A stretch of DNA of 10,448 nt from an uncultured Clostridia bacterium (GCA_947628465.1 CANQZZ010000040.1:1-10448); one strand, 5' to 3'; counted from the stretch's first letter, positions 1 through 7,727 are shown. A program made the numbers and translations. Notes: generated by a model from the letters alone, not told the origin.

Positions 1-125
1 AAGTTGACCTTTTTTTGTTTTAAAAATTTTTAAAAAATTTTCTATTTTTCTATTGACTTTTCATAGTTGGTCTCCTTAATTTTAATAATATTATTTCCAT
101 TTTTTAACTTAAAATACAATAAAAT

Positions 126-153
126 GAGCGGAGAAATTAAAATTTCTCCGCTC
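126..153 (-). terminator. Rho-independent terminator after the 108-aa orphan gene
   Basis: A perfect 12-bp inverted repeat (126-137 against 142-153, core GAGCGGAGAAAT, four-base loop) stands out as GC-rich in AT-rich DNA. On the minus strand it is followed by the T-rich run ATTTTATTGTATTTT, as expected of an intrinsic terminator. It lies 28 bases past the stop codon of the gene at 181-507. On the plus strand the downstream bases are not T-rich, so it is probably one-way. Positions 1-125 hold only AT-rich sequence with no gene that I can support. Confidence 0.85.
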
Positions 154-180
154 GGGATACATTTACCCCTTTTGCTCTTA

Positions 181-507
181 TTAAAAAAGAGGAAGTTTTT
201 TCAGTTCTTCGAGTATGATATCTTCCGTATTTTCAGAAGTTATCGTTATTTCAAAGAACTTAGTGATAAGGATGAAGTTTCCGACCATTTGATATATCTC
301 TTTTGAAGCTTCCGCTAAAAGAGAAAAATGGTTTTCAGAAACTTCAGCCGTCTCGGCTGCTACAGAAATAGGAGCTACTACTATGGTTCCATCTTTGTAC
401 TCATTGAAATCCAAATACAAAAAGGGACCATAAAAATCCATTTTTCTGTATTCAATTGTCCTTTGCGTAATGCCTCGGTTTCCATCTTTTTTGTACCACA
501 ATAACAT
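181..507 (-). CDS. Hypothetical protein, 108 aa, no recognised family
   Basis: I do not recognise this protein. The start is ATG at 505-507, with an AGGAGG site eight bases upstream on the minus strand; a TTG seven codons further out lies upstream of that site and is unlikely. The product starts MLLWYKKDGNRG and looks soluble: no signal peptide, no membrane helix, no cysteine. The middle (roughly residues 40-55, VVAPISVAAETAEV) is small-residue rich, and the C-terminal third alternates beta-like (FILITKFFEITITS) and acidic helical sequence (NTEDIILEELKKL). It is set apart from scpA by a terminator and has its own terminator, so it is a single-gene unit. By hand count its GC is about 35 percent, well above the roughly 20 percent of part of recX, which could mean separate origin or different expression. 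The good ribosome site and terminator make it a convincing gene. Confidence 0.7.
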   Translation of the reverse strand: MLLWYKKDGNRGITQRTIEYRKMDFYGPFLYLDFNEYKDGTIVVAPISVAAETAEVSENHFSLLAEASKEIYQMVGNFILITKFFEITITSENTEDIILEELKKLPLF

Positions 508-601
508 TCTTTTTTCCTCCTTTTGCAATTATTTTTTGTTTTAAAAGAGTGTTACTAAGAGCAATAAATGGAATTATATATATAATAACATTATTTACAT
601 A

Positions 602-629
602 AAAAAGCAAGATTAATTTCTTGCTTTTT
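602..629 (-). terminator. Rho-independent terminator of the recA-recX-scpA unit
   Basis: An 11-bp inverted repeat (602-612 against 619-629, core AGCAAGA) with a six-base loop. On the minus strand the stem is followed by TTTTTTATG. The TAA stop of scpA (613-615) lies in the loop, so the last codons of scpA form one arm of the hairpin. This ends the operon directly at scpA. The stretch from here to the next gene (508-601) is AT-rich and must hold the promoter of the orphan gene, but I see no convincing -35/-10 pair. Confidence 0.8.
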
Positions 630-1362
630 CAACTGTAATATCTCCAAATATTTTTTCTTGCTCTGCTTTTACTTTGTTTCTTCTTGTCAGTTCAAGAAGC
701 CCAGTAAATGCTGTTACTGTTTCTAATTTAGAATATTGCTTAGTTTTGCATAGTTTATTAAATATAAATTTTGGTTTTTTCATAAGCTCTCTAAATATAT
801 CTTTAACTTTACTTGTTACTGTGATAGTTTCTGTTATTGCTATTTTTTCAATATTTTTAGCGTTTACATTTACTTTTTCTTGATTTCTTTCTAATAAATT
901 TTTATATGCCTCTTCAATTAAACTACTAGAATAATTTTCTTCTAGTTTTCTTTTTGGAAGCTCTATTTTATCAGGTGCTTTATAAAATCTTTGAGAATAT
1001 ATATTAAATTGTTCTTTTAATTTTTTAGATATTTCCTTATATTTTTTATATTCAATAATTCTATGAATTAATTCTTCCTCTGTAAGTTTTGCTTCATCTT
1101 CTACTTGTTTTGGAAGTAGACTTTTTGATTTTATATACAAAAGTGTTGATGCCATCAAAACGAATTCACTTGTAACATCTAAGTTTAGTTCTTTCATTGC
1201 ATTAATATATTCAATATATTGGTCTGTGATTTTTGTAATATTTACTTCATTTATATCCATTTTGTTTTTATCAACTAAATGGCATAATAAATCTAGTGGT
1301 CCTTCAAAATTGTCTAATCTTATTTCATATTTGCTAGTATCTAATGTTAAAATGTTATTCAT
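613..1362 (-). CDS. scpA: Segregation and condensation protein A (kleisin)
   Basis: ScpA is the kleisin subunit of the bacterial SMC condensin complex. It bridges the SMC ATPase heads with a ScpB dimer and helps organise and separate the newly replicated origins. The 249-residue product has the usual length. It opens with the family signature YEIRLDNFEGPLDLLCHLV (about residues 12-30), followed by the N-terminal helical domain that binds the SMC neck (DINEVNITKITDQYIEYI), a charged linker, and a C-terminal winged-helix region (about residues 185-245, VKDIFRELMKKPKFIF onward). Start is ATG at 1360-1362 with GGAG seven bases upstream, inside the end of recX; only three bases separate the recX stop from this start, so translation is probably coupled. 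scpB, the usual next gene, is absent here because a terminator follows directly. Confidence 0.95.
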   Translation of the reverse strand: MNNILTLDTSKYEIRLDNFEGPLDLLCHLVDKNKMDINEVNITKITDQYIEYINAMKELNLDVTSEFVLMASTLLYIKSKSLLPKQVEDEAKLTEEELIHRIIEYKKYKEISKKLKEQFNIYSQRFYKAPDKIELPKRKLEENYSSSLIEEAYKNLLERNQEKVNVNAKNIEKIAITETITVTSKVKDIFRELMKKPKFIFNKLCKTKQYSKLETVTAFTGLLELTRRNKVKAEQEKIFGDITVEKARN

Positions 1363-1365
1363 TTT

Positions 1366-1815
1366 TTACTCCTCTAATTCTTGAATAGCTACTTTTAATA
1401 TATCTTCCATATATTTTTTTTTTCTTAAGTAATTTAGTACTTCTTCTTTTGGTTGCGAAGTTATTTTTTTATTTATAATATTTTTTGCAGATTTTAATTC
1501 ATAATCTAATAGAAGTTCTTTATTGTTATATATATAAGTGTCTATTATGTCTTTTTTTATACCTTTTGAAATAAGCTTATATTCTATTTCCTTTATTGAT
1601 AAATTCTTTAAATTCATATACTCTTTTACTGCTTTATCAATATATTTTTCGTCGTCTATATACCCATTTTGTTTTAATTCATCAATAACATCATTTAGTA
1701 ACTCGCCTTCATCAGATATAAATTTTTGTCTTACTTCATTTTCTGTTCTCTTTTTAAACAATATATATTTTAATACTTTTGTTTTTAATTTGTCAAATTC
1801 TTCTATATAATCCAT
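1366..1815 (-). CDS. recX: Regulatory protein RecX
   Basis: RecX binds RecA filaments and modulates recombination and the SOS response, usually by limiting filament growth or strand exchange. The 149-residue product has the all-helical three-helix repeat look of the family: KYILFKKRTENEVRQKF near the N-terminus, then IDELKQNGYIDDEKYIDKAVKEY, which is the most typical RecX segment, and further KGIKKDIIDTY and LRKKKYMEDILKVAI repeats. I chose ATG at 1813-1815 because GGAG lies six bases upstream; a GTG at 1825-1827 would add four residues but has no ribosome site. It lies 16 bases after the recA stop and three bases before scpA, in one operon with both. The gene is very AT-rich with runs of lysine, glutamate and isoleucine, as expected for a weakly constrained protein in this genome. 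Confidence 0.92.
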   Translation of the reverse strand: MDYIEEFDKLKTKVLKYILFKKRTENEVRQKFISDEGELLNDVIDELKQNGYIDDEKYIDKAVKEYMNLKNLSIKEIEYKLISKGIKKDIIDTYIYNNKELLLDYELKSAKNIINKKITSQPKEEVLNYLRKKKYMEDILKVAIQELEE

Positions 1816-1831
1816 TAATATCTCCACTTAT

Positions 1832-2875
1832 TTATTCTTCTTCGTCTTCTTGCTCATTGTCACCTAAACTTTTTTCAAATGCTTCTTCAAAATTATCTCT
1901 TACTTTTTTCTCTATTTCTTTCATTATATCTGGATTTTCTTTTAAATATTTCTTTGCATTTTCTCTACCTTGTCCTATTTTTTCTCCATTATAACTAAAC
2001 CAAGATCCACCTTTTTCAATAATATCTAAATTAACTGCCATATCTAATATATTTCCTTCTTTAGATATACCTTTTCCATAAACAATATCAAATTCTGCTT
2101 CTCTAAATGGTGGTGCTACTTTATTTTTTATTACTTTTACTCTTGCTCTATTTCCTATAACTTCTCCATCTTGTTTAATATTTTCTATTTTTCTAATATC
2201 TAATCTTACAGATGCATAGAATTTTAAAGCTCGTCCACCTGTTGTTGTTTCAGGATTTCCAAACATAACACCGATTTTTTCTCTCAATTGGTTTATAAAT
2301 ATAATAACTGTTTTGCTTTTATTTATTGCTCCTGCTAATTTTCTTAAAGCTTGTGACATAAGTCTTGCTTGAAGTCCCATGTGAGAATCTCCCATGTCAC
2401 CATCTATTTCTGCTTTTGGTACTAATGCTGCAACAGAGTCTACAACTATTACATCTAATGCACCGCTTCTAACTAAACTTTCTGTAATTTCTAATGCTTG
2501 CTCACCTGTATCTGGCTGAGACACAATTAAATTATCTATATCTACTCCTAAGTGCTTTGCATATACTGGATCTAAAGCATGCTCTGCATCAATAAATGCT
2601 GCTTCTCCATTCATTTTTTGTGCTTCTGCTATAATGTGAAGTGCAAGTGTTGTTTTACCAGAAGATTCTGGTCCAAATATTTCTATTATTCTTCCTCTTG
2701 GAACTCCTCCAATTCCAAGTGCTATATCAAGTCCTAATGCTCCTGTAGGAATAGCTTCTACGTTCATTGCTTTGTATTCTCCAAGTTTCATTACTGAACC
2801 TTTTCCAAATTGTTTTTCAATTTGACTTAATGCTACCTCTAATGCTTTTTTCTTTTCTAAATTTTCATCACTCAT
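1832..2875 (-). CDS. recA: Recombinase RecA
   Basis: RecA forms ATP-dependent filaments on single-stranded DNA, pairs homologous DNA, and triggers LexA self-cleavage in the SOS response. The 347-residue protein is full length and highly conserved. Visible motifs are the N-terminal helix used in subunit contacts ([19 protein letters not shown]), Walker A GPESSGKT at residues 68-75, the catalytic glutamate in [10 protein letters not shown] (E98), Walker B VIVVD ending at D146, loop L1 around [11 protein letters not shown], and loop L2 with [20 protein letters not shown] (about residues 195-214). The C-terminus ends in the usual acidic tail (DNEQEDEEE). Start is ATG at 2873-2875 with GGGAGGAA five bases upstream. 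It is the first gene of recA-recX-scpA and is preceded by a consensus-like promoter and a LexA-type operator. No inteins or breaks. Confidence 0.99.
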   Translation of the reverse strand: MSDENLEKKKALEVALSQIEKQFGKGSVMKLGEYKAMNVEAIPTGALGLDIALGIGGVPRGRIIEIFGPESSGKTTLALHIIAEAQKMNGEAAFIDAEHALDPVYAKHLGVDIDNLIVSQPDTGEQALEITESLVRSGALDVIVVDSVAALVPKAEIDGDMGDSHMGLQARLMSQALRKLAGAINKSKTVIIFINQLREKIGVMFGNPETTTGGRALKFYASVRLDIRKIENIKQDGEVIGNRARVKVIKNKVAPPFREAEFDIVYGKGISKEGNILDMAVNLDIIEKGGSWFSYNGEKIGQGRENAKKYLKENPDIMKEIEKKVRDNFEEAFEKSLGDNEQEDEEE

Positions 2876-2915
2876 TTTTATTCCTCCCTAAATTTTATAA
2901 AGCAAATTATTGTTT

Positions 2916-2929
2916 CAAACGTATGTTTG
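2916..2929 (-). promoter_or_regulatory. LexA (SOS) operator of recA
   Basis: The 14-mer CAAACGTATGTTTG is a near palindrome and differs from the Gram-positive LexA consensus (CGAACRNRYGTTYG) at one position, A for G at the second base. It lies just downstream of the -10 box, over the predicted transcription start, so bound LexA would block initiation. Its position and sequence together make this a confident call. Confidence 0.85.
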
Positions 2930-2934
2930 CTTTA

Positions 2935-2962
2935 ATTATATATGATAAATTTTTTTTGTCAA
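2935..2962 (-). promoter_or_regulatory. SigA-type promoter of recA-recX-scpA
   Basis: On the minus strand a perfect -35 box TTGACA (2957-2962) and a perfect -10 box TATAAT (2935-2940) are separated by 16 bases. The start should fall near 2928, inside the LexA operator, giving a leader of about 50 bases. No other promoter of this quality is seen in the cluster, so it probably drives all three genes. The rest of the gap up to 3058 is AT-rich and shows no clear terminator for the upstream gene. Confidence 0.85.
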
Positions 2963-3058
2963 GTCTTTTTTTCATTTTTTTTATTATTTTTAAATTGCAT
3001 TTACTTTATATGTTTATATTTATTTTTTATAAATTGTTTTTCCTTTGTGTTGTTATAT

Positions 3059-4621
3059 TTATTTTATCTTATACCAATTGCCAATATTATAATATATATT
3101 ATACCAGTTACCAGATAAATCTCCTTTTAGCGACTTACTAGCTAGCACAAAAATATTATTAAAATACAAACTAATAAATGGAACCTCCTCTTTATATATT
3201 TCATTGATTTTTTGATATTTTTCTTTTAGCATTTCTTCATCATCGATGTTTTTTATTTCGTTTAATATATTATTTATTTCATCATTTTTGAAATTTGATA
3301 AATTACTTTCTGCTAAATATGTTTTTAAATTTGGACTATTTGATACCAAATTTCCAGATAGGATTATATCATAATTTTTATTTTTAATATAGTAATTCAT
3401 ATTAATTTCATCTACTTTATTTATATTAATAACAAATCCTACTTTTTCTAATTGTTCCTTAATATTTTCTGCAACTTTTACTCTATTTTCATTTTCTTTA
3501 TTTACAAGTAATTTTAAGCTAAGTTTTTTATAATTTTTTCTCCAAGTATTATTCTTTAAAACCCAGCCATCTTCAATTAAAATACTTTTTGCTTTGCTTT
3601 CATCATATTCATTTTTAGTTTCTGAATTATATAAATAATTTCCATAATCTAAAGGAAAATCGCAAATGCTATATTTATTACCATATATGGCATAATTAAG
3701 CTTATTTTTATCTATTGCATAATTAATTGCTTTTCTTACTTCTTTATTTTTTAATAGCGAACTTTGAGTATTTAAAACTAAATAATCAAATCCTCTATTT
3801 TGATATTGAACAATATTGTATCCAATACTTCCTATATATTCTTCATATTGTATATTATCTGTAACCATAAAATCTATTTCACCTTTTGTCAGGGCTGTAT
3901 ATAGATCCTTTGCTGATTGTTTTAATATTAAATTGATTTTTGTAATTTTAGATTCATTATCTATATTGGATTTTTCAAGTAAGATATTATCATTTTCTAT
4001 TTTTGATATTTTAAACTCGCCCGTTCCTATAGGTATATTATTATTTGAATTTAAAGTATTTGCATTATATGAATGTTTTGCAAGTATTGGAATACACATC
4101 ATATATTCAAAAAAATCTACTTCTTGATTTAACGTTATTTTTATTGTATATTCATCAATTTTTTGCAGAGAATTAATATCTTTAACATTATCTTTATAAA
4201 TAGAATTTATATTATTATTTTTTATTCCATTTATAGTAAATACTACATCATCTGCTGTAAATTTTTCCCCATCTTGCCATAAAACATCATCTCGCAGTTT
4301 TACTATATATGCTTTATCATTTATTTTTGAAAATTCTTTTGCCAGTTTATTTTCTATTTTAAAATCTTTAGATATATCTATTAATGGCTCAAATATGAGT
4401 TTACCTATATATTGAATGTCTCTATTATTGCTAAGAATTGGATTAATTGTATCAAAATTAGATATTCCTATATTTAATTCTTCTGCAAAAGTTAATTCTT
4501 TTTCATTATTTTCTATAGCATAAACTTGCTTTTTTCCATCTATATACAATAAATAAATAGCTAGTCCTACTAAGAAAATCACTATTAAAAAAAAGATATA
4601 TTTAAATACATTTGTTTTCAA
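3059..4621 (-). CDS. Family 5 (peptide/nickel type) ABC transporter solute-binding protein, membrane-anchored
   Basis: The 520-residue product has the fold signature of extracytoplasmic solute-binding family 5 proteins, which bind oligopeptides or similar ligands for ABC importers: LIFEPLIDISKDFKIENKLA, then YIVKLRDDVLWQDGEKFTADDV (about residues 105-127) and LNTQSSLLKNKEVRKAINYA. The ligand cannot be read from sequence. The N-terminus has one hydrophobic helix (about residues 7-26) ending in YIDGKK, with no lipobox cysteine, so it looks like a membrane-anchored or signal-peptide protein rather than the usual lipoprotein. The start is TTG at 4619-4621, chosen because AAGGAGG lies eight bases upstream and no in-frame ATG is near. 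No permease or ATPase genes are adjacent, so it is an orphan binding protein. It is asparagine, lysine and isoleucine rich like the rest of the genome. A hairpin sits directly ahead of the ribosome site. Confidence 0.85.
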   Translation of the reverse strand: MKTNVFKYIFFLIVIFLVGLAIYLLYIDGKKQVYAIENNEKELTFAEELNIGISNFDTINPILSNNRDIQYIGKLIFEPLIDISKDFKIENKLAKEFSKINDKAYIVKLRDDVLWQDGEKFTADDVVFTINGIKNNNINSIYKDNVKDINSLQKIDEYTIKITLNQEVDFFEYMMCIPILAKHSYNANTLNSNNNIPIGTGEFKISKIENDNILLEKSNIDNESKITKINLILKQSAKDLYTALTKGEIDFMVTDNIQYEEYIGSIGYNIVQYQNRGFDYLVLNTQSSLLKNKEVRKAINYAIDKNKLNYAIYGNKYSICDFPLDYGNYLYNSETKNEYDESKAKSILIEDGWVLKNNTWRKNYKKLSLKLLVNKENENRVKVAENIKEQLEKVGFVININKVDEINMNYYIKNKNYDIILSGNLVSNSPNLKTYLAESNLSNFKNDEINNILNEIKNIDDEEMLKEKYQKINEIYKEEVPFISLYFNNIFVLASKSLKGDLSGNWYNIYYNIGNWYKIK

Positions 4622-4643
4622 TGTATTTCCTCCTTACTTAAAT

Positions 4644-4682
4644 AAATAAGGGGACTATTTTTATTTTTAGCCCCCCTTATTT
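4644..4682 (-). terminator. Hairpin after spoVS, terminator or attenuator ahead of the solute-binding protein gene
   Basis: A 10-bp stem (4644-4653 AAATAAGGGG against 4673-4682) encloses a 19-base AT-rich loop. On the minus strand it follows spoVS and is trailed by ATTTAAG, a short and imperfect T tract. The start codon of the solute-binding protein gene is only 22 bases further on, and that gap is filled by its ribosome site, leaving no space for a promoter. So either this is a leaky terminator and the gene is read through from spoVS, or the promoter lies upstream of the hairpin. A smaller 6-bp hairpin at 4697-4713 lies between it and the spoVS stop. Confidence 0.6.
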
Positions 4683-4721
4683 TATTTATTGTTTTTTAGT
4701 CTTATATAGACTATTTCAAAT

Positions 4722-4985
4722 TTATTTTCTTGATTCTATAATCAATTTCATTCCGGTTCTATTTTCGCCCTCTACCTCTACGTCTGCAAATGCTGGTATA
4801 CATACTAAGTCAACACCTGCTGGAGCAACGAACCCCCTTGCTATTGCTACTGCCTTTACAGCTTGATTAAGTGCACCTGCACCAATTGCTTGCATTTCTG
4901 CTTTGTTACTTTCCTTTACTAATCCTGCAATTGCTCCTGCTACTGAATTTGGATTTGATTTTGATGAAATTTTTAAAACTTCCAT
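4722..4985 (-). CDS. spoVS: Stage V sporulation protein S
   Basis: SpoVS is a small Alba-like protein needed for progress to stage V (coat and cortex stages) in Bacillus; its loss delays sporulation and also affects septation. The 87-residue product has the usual length (86 in Bacillus subtilis) and is nearly identical in its core: SSKSNPNSVAGAIAGLV, then EMQAIGAGALNQAVKAVAIA and RGFVAPAGVDLVCIPAF. Start is ATG at 4983-4985 with AGGAGG six bases upstream; an in-frame ATG 48 bases earlier would add residues foreign to the family and lies upstream of the ribosome site. It follows ymdB, as in Bacillus and many clostridia, but a 150-base gap with a promoter candidate separates them. Its codon use is less AT-rich than the neighbours, as expected for a conserved, well expressed gene. 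Confidence 0.97.
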   Translation of the reverse strand: MEVLKISSKSNPNSVAGAIAGLVKESNKAEMQAIGAGALNQAVKAVAIARGFVAPAGVDLVCIPAFADVEVEGENRTGMKLIIESRK

Positions 4986-5046
4986 TTTTTGCCTCCTAAA
5001 ATTATTTTTTTGTAACTCTATTTTTTGTTTCATTTGTTACAATATA

Positions 5047-5075
5047 TTTATAATATATTTTATAAATATTGTCTA
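5047..5075 (-). promoter_or_regulatory. Possible promoter of spoVS
   Basis: On the minus strand TAGACA (5070-5075) and TATAAA (5047-5052) are 17 bases apart, a fair SigA-type match 62 bases upstream of the spoVS start. The surroundings are very AT-rich, so a chance match is possible. In Bacillus spoVS is under SigH, and I do not see a good SigH site here. The remaining gap to 5135 holds no clear terminator for ymdB. Confidence 0.4.
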
Positions 5076-5135
5076 TATATTTTTGGTAAAAAAAGGAAGT
5101 TTTCATCGCACAAAATGTTGGTGTTTCGCCAAATA

Positions 5136-5909
5136 TTATAATATTATTCTATCAATTTTTTCTGCTCGACAAGTTTCGTCATTTATATTTACTATGCATC
5201 CATTCAATATTACTTCTTTATCGTCACTTACTTTATATTTTTCAGGAAGTGTTGTTACAAATCTTTTTATTGATGCTTCTACATCCATTCCAATTACTGA
5301 TTTTTTAGGTCCTGTCATACCTATATCTGTAATATATGCTGTGCCATTTTCAAGGATTGTTTCATCAGCTGTTGCAACATGTGTATGAGTTCCAAATATG
5401 CAAGTTACTTTTCCATCTAAAAAATATCCCATTGCTATTTTTTCGGCTGTTGCTTCTGCATGAAAATCTATAAATATTATATCTACTTCATTTTTTATTT
5501 TTTCAACTATATCATTTGCCATTATAAAAGGATTTTCTGACAAAACATTCATACTTGCCCTTCCAATTAAATTTATTACTGCAATTTTTTTATCATTACA
5601 ATTATATATTCCATATACATTTCCAACTACATCTTTTGGATAATTTGCTGGTCTTAATAAATTTTTATTGTCTATTATATTAAATATATCTTTTTTACCC
5701 CATGTGTGATTTCCCATTGTTACAACATTAACGCCTGATAGAATTAATTCTTTAAAAATCTTCGAAGTAATTCCCATTCCATCTGCGCTATTTTCTCCAT
5801 TTGCTATAACAAAATCTATATTTTCCTTTTTAATCAAGTTTGGTAAAATTTCTTTAACTTTGTTTACTCCCTTTAATCCTACTATATCGCCAATTAATAA
5901 AACTTTCAC
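5136..5909 (-). CDS. ymdB: YmdB-family metallophosphoesterase (cyclic nucleotide phosphodiesterase)
   Basis: YmdB is a dimetal calcineurin-like phosphodiesterase that cleaves cyclic nucleotides and in Bacillus is needed for biofilm matrix expression and for switching between motile and sessile cell fates. The 257-residue product has every active-site residue at the position known from Bacillus: D8 in GDIVG, E39 and N40 in NGEN, N67 and H68 in GNHTWG, H150 in DFHAE, and H175 and H177 in GTHTHV. It is cytoplasmic, with no membrane segment. The start is GTG at 5907-5909, with AAAGGGGA upstream; the protein then begins MKVLLIGD exactly as in the family, so a later start is excluded. It sits between rny and spoVS in the conserved order, but a terminator after rny and a promoter candidate suggest it can be transcribed alone. 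Confidence 0.95.
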   Translation of the reverse strand: MKVLLIGDIVGLKGVNKVKEILPNLIKKENIDFVIANGENSADGMGITSKIFKELILSGVNVVTMGNHTWGKKDIFNIIDNKNLLRPANYPKDVVGNVYGIYNCNDKKIAVINLIGRASMNVLSENPFIMANDIVEKIKNEVDIIFIDFHAEATAEKIAMGYFLDGKVTCIFGTHTHVATADETILENGTAYITDIGMTGPKKSVIGMDVEASIKRFVTTLPEKYKVSDDKEVILNGCIVNINDETCRAEKIDRIIL

Positions 5910-5948
5910 TTAAAAATTCCCCTTTCGTTTTGTTTTCTTATGTATTAT

Positions 5949-5977
5949 ACTATACTATAAAATTTTAATTTTAGCAA
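5949..5977 (-). promoter_or_regulatory. Probable promoter of ymdB
   Basis: On the minus strand TTGCTA (5972-5977) and TATAGT (5949-5954) are 17 bases apart, directly after the rny terminator and about 40 bases before the ymdB start. A perfect TATAAT overlaps five bases downstream (5944-5949), though with too long a spacer to the same -35. Confidence 0.55.
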
Positions 5978-5982
5978 ATAAA

Positions 5983-6010
5983 AGCCGGCACACTTTAAAA
6001 TGTACCGGCT
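5983..6010 (-). terminator. Rho-independent terminator of rny
   Basis: AGCCGG (5983-5988) pairs with CCGGCT (6005-6010); after one mismatch ACA pairs with TGT, leaving an eight-base loop. On the minus strand the stem is followed by TTTATTT. The GC-rich arms are exceptional for this region, and the hairpin begins six bases after the rny stop codon. Confidence 0.85.
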
Positions 6011-6015
6011 ATCTT

Positions 6016-7560
6016 TTATTTTGCATAATCAATTGCTCTTGTTTCTCTAATAACATTTACTTTTATTTGTCCTGGATATTCCATTTCTGTTTCTACTTTT
6101 TGCGCTACATCTCTTGCAAGTATTACCATTTGGCTATCTGATATTTTTTCTGGTTTAACTATAAGTCTTACTTCACGTCCTGCTTGAATTGCAAATGATT
6201 TATCCACTCCTTCAAAAGAATCTGCTATTTCTTCAAGTTTTTCTAATCTTTTAATATATGCTTCTAATGTTTCTCTCCTTGCTCCTGGTCTTGATGCTGA
6301 TATTGCATCTGCTGCTTGAATTAAAACTGCTTCTATTGTTTTTGGCTCTACATCTCCATGGTGTGCTTCAACAGCATTAATTACTGTTTCTGTTTCTTTG
6401 TACTTTCTTAATACATCAACACCTATTTCTACGTGAGTTCCTTCCATGTCGTGATCTAATGCTTTTCCTATATCATGTAGCAATCCTGCACGTCTTGCAA
6501 TTTTTGGATTTAGTCCTAATTCTTCAGCCATTATTCTTGCTAAATTAGAAACTTCTATTGAATGATTCAATACGTTTTGTCCATAACTTGTTCTATATTT
6601 TAACTTACCAATTAATTTTACTAAATCTGGATGCAAGCCATTTACACCTGTTTCTAAAACTGCTCTTTCTCCTTCTTGCTTAATTATATTTTCTACTTCT
6701 TCTTTTGCTTTTTCAACCATTTCTTCAATTTTTGCTGGATGAATTCTTCCATCCTCAATTAATTTTTCTAAAGCTATTTTTGCAACTTCTCTTCTTAATG
6801 GATCAAAGCCTGATAATATAACAGCTTCTGGTGTATCATCAATTATTAAATCAATTCCTGTTAATGTTTCTAGAGTTTTTATATTTCTTCCTTCTCTTCC
6901 TATAATTCTTCCTTTCATATCGTCATTTGGAAGAGCAACAACTGATACAGTTGCCTCTGAAGTATGATCTGCAGCACATTTTTGAATTGCATAGCCTATA
7001 ATTTCTCTTGCATTTACAGCTGCATTTTCTTTTGCTTTACTTTCTGCTTCTCTTATTAGCAATGCTTTTTCATCTGAAAGTTTTTTATCTAATTGCTCTA
7101 ATAACATTACTTTTGCATCTTCTCTTGATAGTCTAGAAATTTCTTCTAATTTTTTTGTTTGTTCATCATATACTGCTTCTAAATCTTTTTCCCTTTCTTC
7201 ATTAGCTTGAAATCTCCTTTCTAAGTCCTTTTCTTTACGTTCTAAGCTTTCAGAACGTCTTTCTAAGTTTTCTTCCTTTTGAATCATTCTTTTTTCTTGT
7301 AGTCCTACTTCACTTCTTCTTTCTTTAATCTCCTTATCTAATTCATTTCTCGATTTCATTATTTCTTCTTTAGCTTTTAAAATTTCTTCTTTTTTTGCGT
7401 TTTCTGCCTCTTTTTGAGCATTTGCAAGTATCCTTGATGCTTCTCCTTCTGCTCCTTTGATTTTAGATTCAGCTGTTTTTTTCCTTATAAACATACCTAA
7501 TGGTATAAATACAGCTGCTGAGATAAGAAAGGTGACTACTGCTACTAATGCTTCACTCAT
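6016..7560 (-). CDS. rny: Ribonuclease Y
   Basis: RNase Y is the membrane-bound endoribonuclease that starts bulk mRNA decay in many Firmicutes and processes selected operon and riboswitch transcripts. The 514-residue product has the complete layout: an N-terminal membrane helix (about residues 4-25), a long lysine- and glutamate-rich coiled coil (about 30-180), a KH RNA-binding domain with [10 protein letters not shown] at 217-226, an HD metal-dependent nuclease domain with the HD pair at H362-D363 in [12 protein letters not shown], and the conserved C-terminal region ending [14 protein letters not shown]. Length matches Bacillus (520). Start is ATG at 7558-7560 with AAAGAGGTG upstream. The gene has its own strong promoter candidate and terminator, so it looks like a single-gene unit between dpaB and ymdB. 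Confidence 0.98.
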   Translation of the reverse strand: MSEALVAVVTFLISAAVFIPLGMFIRKKTAESKIKGAEGEASRILANAQKEAENAKKEEILKAKEEIMKSRNELDKEIKERRSEVGLQEKRMIQKEENLERRSESLERKEKDLERRFQANEEREKDLEAVYDEQTKKLEEISRLSREDAKVMLLEQLDKKLSDEKALLIREAESKAKENAAVNAREIIGYAIQKCAADHTSEATVSVVALPNDDMKGRIIGREGRNIKTLETLTGIDLIIDDTPEAVILSGFDPLRREVAKIALEKLIEDGRIHPAKIEEMVEKAKEEVENIIKQEGERAVLETGVNGLHPDLVKLIGKLKYRTSYGQNVLNHSIEVSNLARIMAEELGLNPKIARRAGLLHDIGKALDHDMEGTHVEIGVDVLRKYKETETVINAVEAHHGDVEPKTIEAVLIQAADAISASRPGARRETLEAYIKRLEKLEEIADSFEGVDKSFAIQAGREVRLIVKPEKISDSQMVILARDVAQKVETEMEYPGQIKVNVIRETRAIDYAK

Positions 7561-7660
7561 AAATAATGCACCTCTTTCTATTTAATTTTCAATGTTCAGA
7601 TTAATATATATAACTAAATTAATTCTTTTTAGAATATATTTTAACATTCTGTACTATTAT

Positions 7661-7689
7661 ATTTTACATTGATTATTAAAAACTGTCAA
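7661..7689 (-). promoter_or_regulatory. Promoter of rny
   Basis: On the minus strand a perfect TTGACA (7684-7689) is 17 bases from TAAAAT (7661-7666). It follows the dpaB terminator directly. The transcript would have an AT-rich leader of about 95 bases (7561-7654), in which I see only weak hairpins. Confidence 0.75.
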
Positions 7690-7703
7690 GGTGTAAATAA
7701 AAA

Positions 7704-7727
7704 AGATGATAGGTTTTTCTATCATCT
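7704..7727 (-). terminator. Rho-independent terminator of dpaB
   Basis: A perfect 9-bp stem (7704-7712 AGATGATAG against 7719-7727) with a six-base loop is followed on the minus strand by TTTTTATTTA. It touches the dpaB stop codon (7728-7730), so the transcript ends immediately after that gene. Confidence 0.88.

Noticed and set aside
45..79. Minus-strand ribosome site followed by a four-codon frame (MKSQ)
   Set aside because: Too short to support as a gene or leader peptide; nothing recognisable follows it within the window.
67..306. Open frame on the plus strand over the terminator and the end of the orphan gene
   Set aside because: No ribosome site, starts in AT-rich DNA, runs across a strong minus-strand terminator and overlaps the better supported minus-strand gene.
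2767..3141. Plus-strand open frame over the recA promoter region
   Set aside because: Hydrophobic low-complexity product with phenylalanine, leucine and tyrosine runs typical of the reverse complement of AT-rich DNA; it crosses the recA promoter and LexA site.
4903..5388. Plus-strand open frame opposite spoVS and ymdB
   Set aside because: It is a shadow of two well recognised genes; no ribosome site and no family resemblance.
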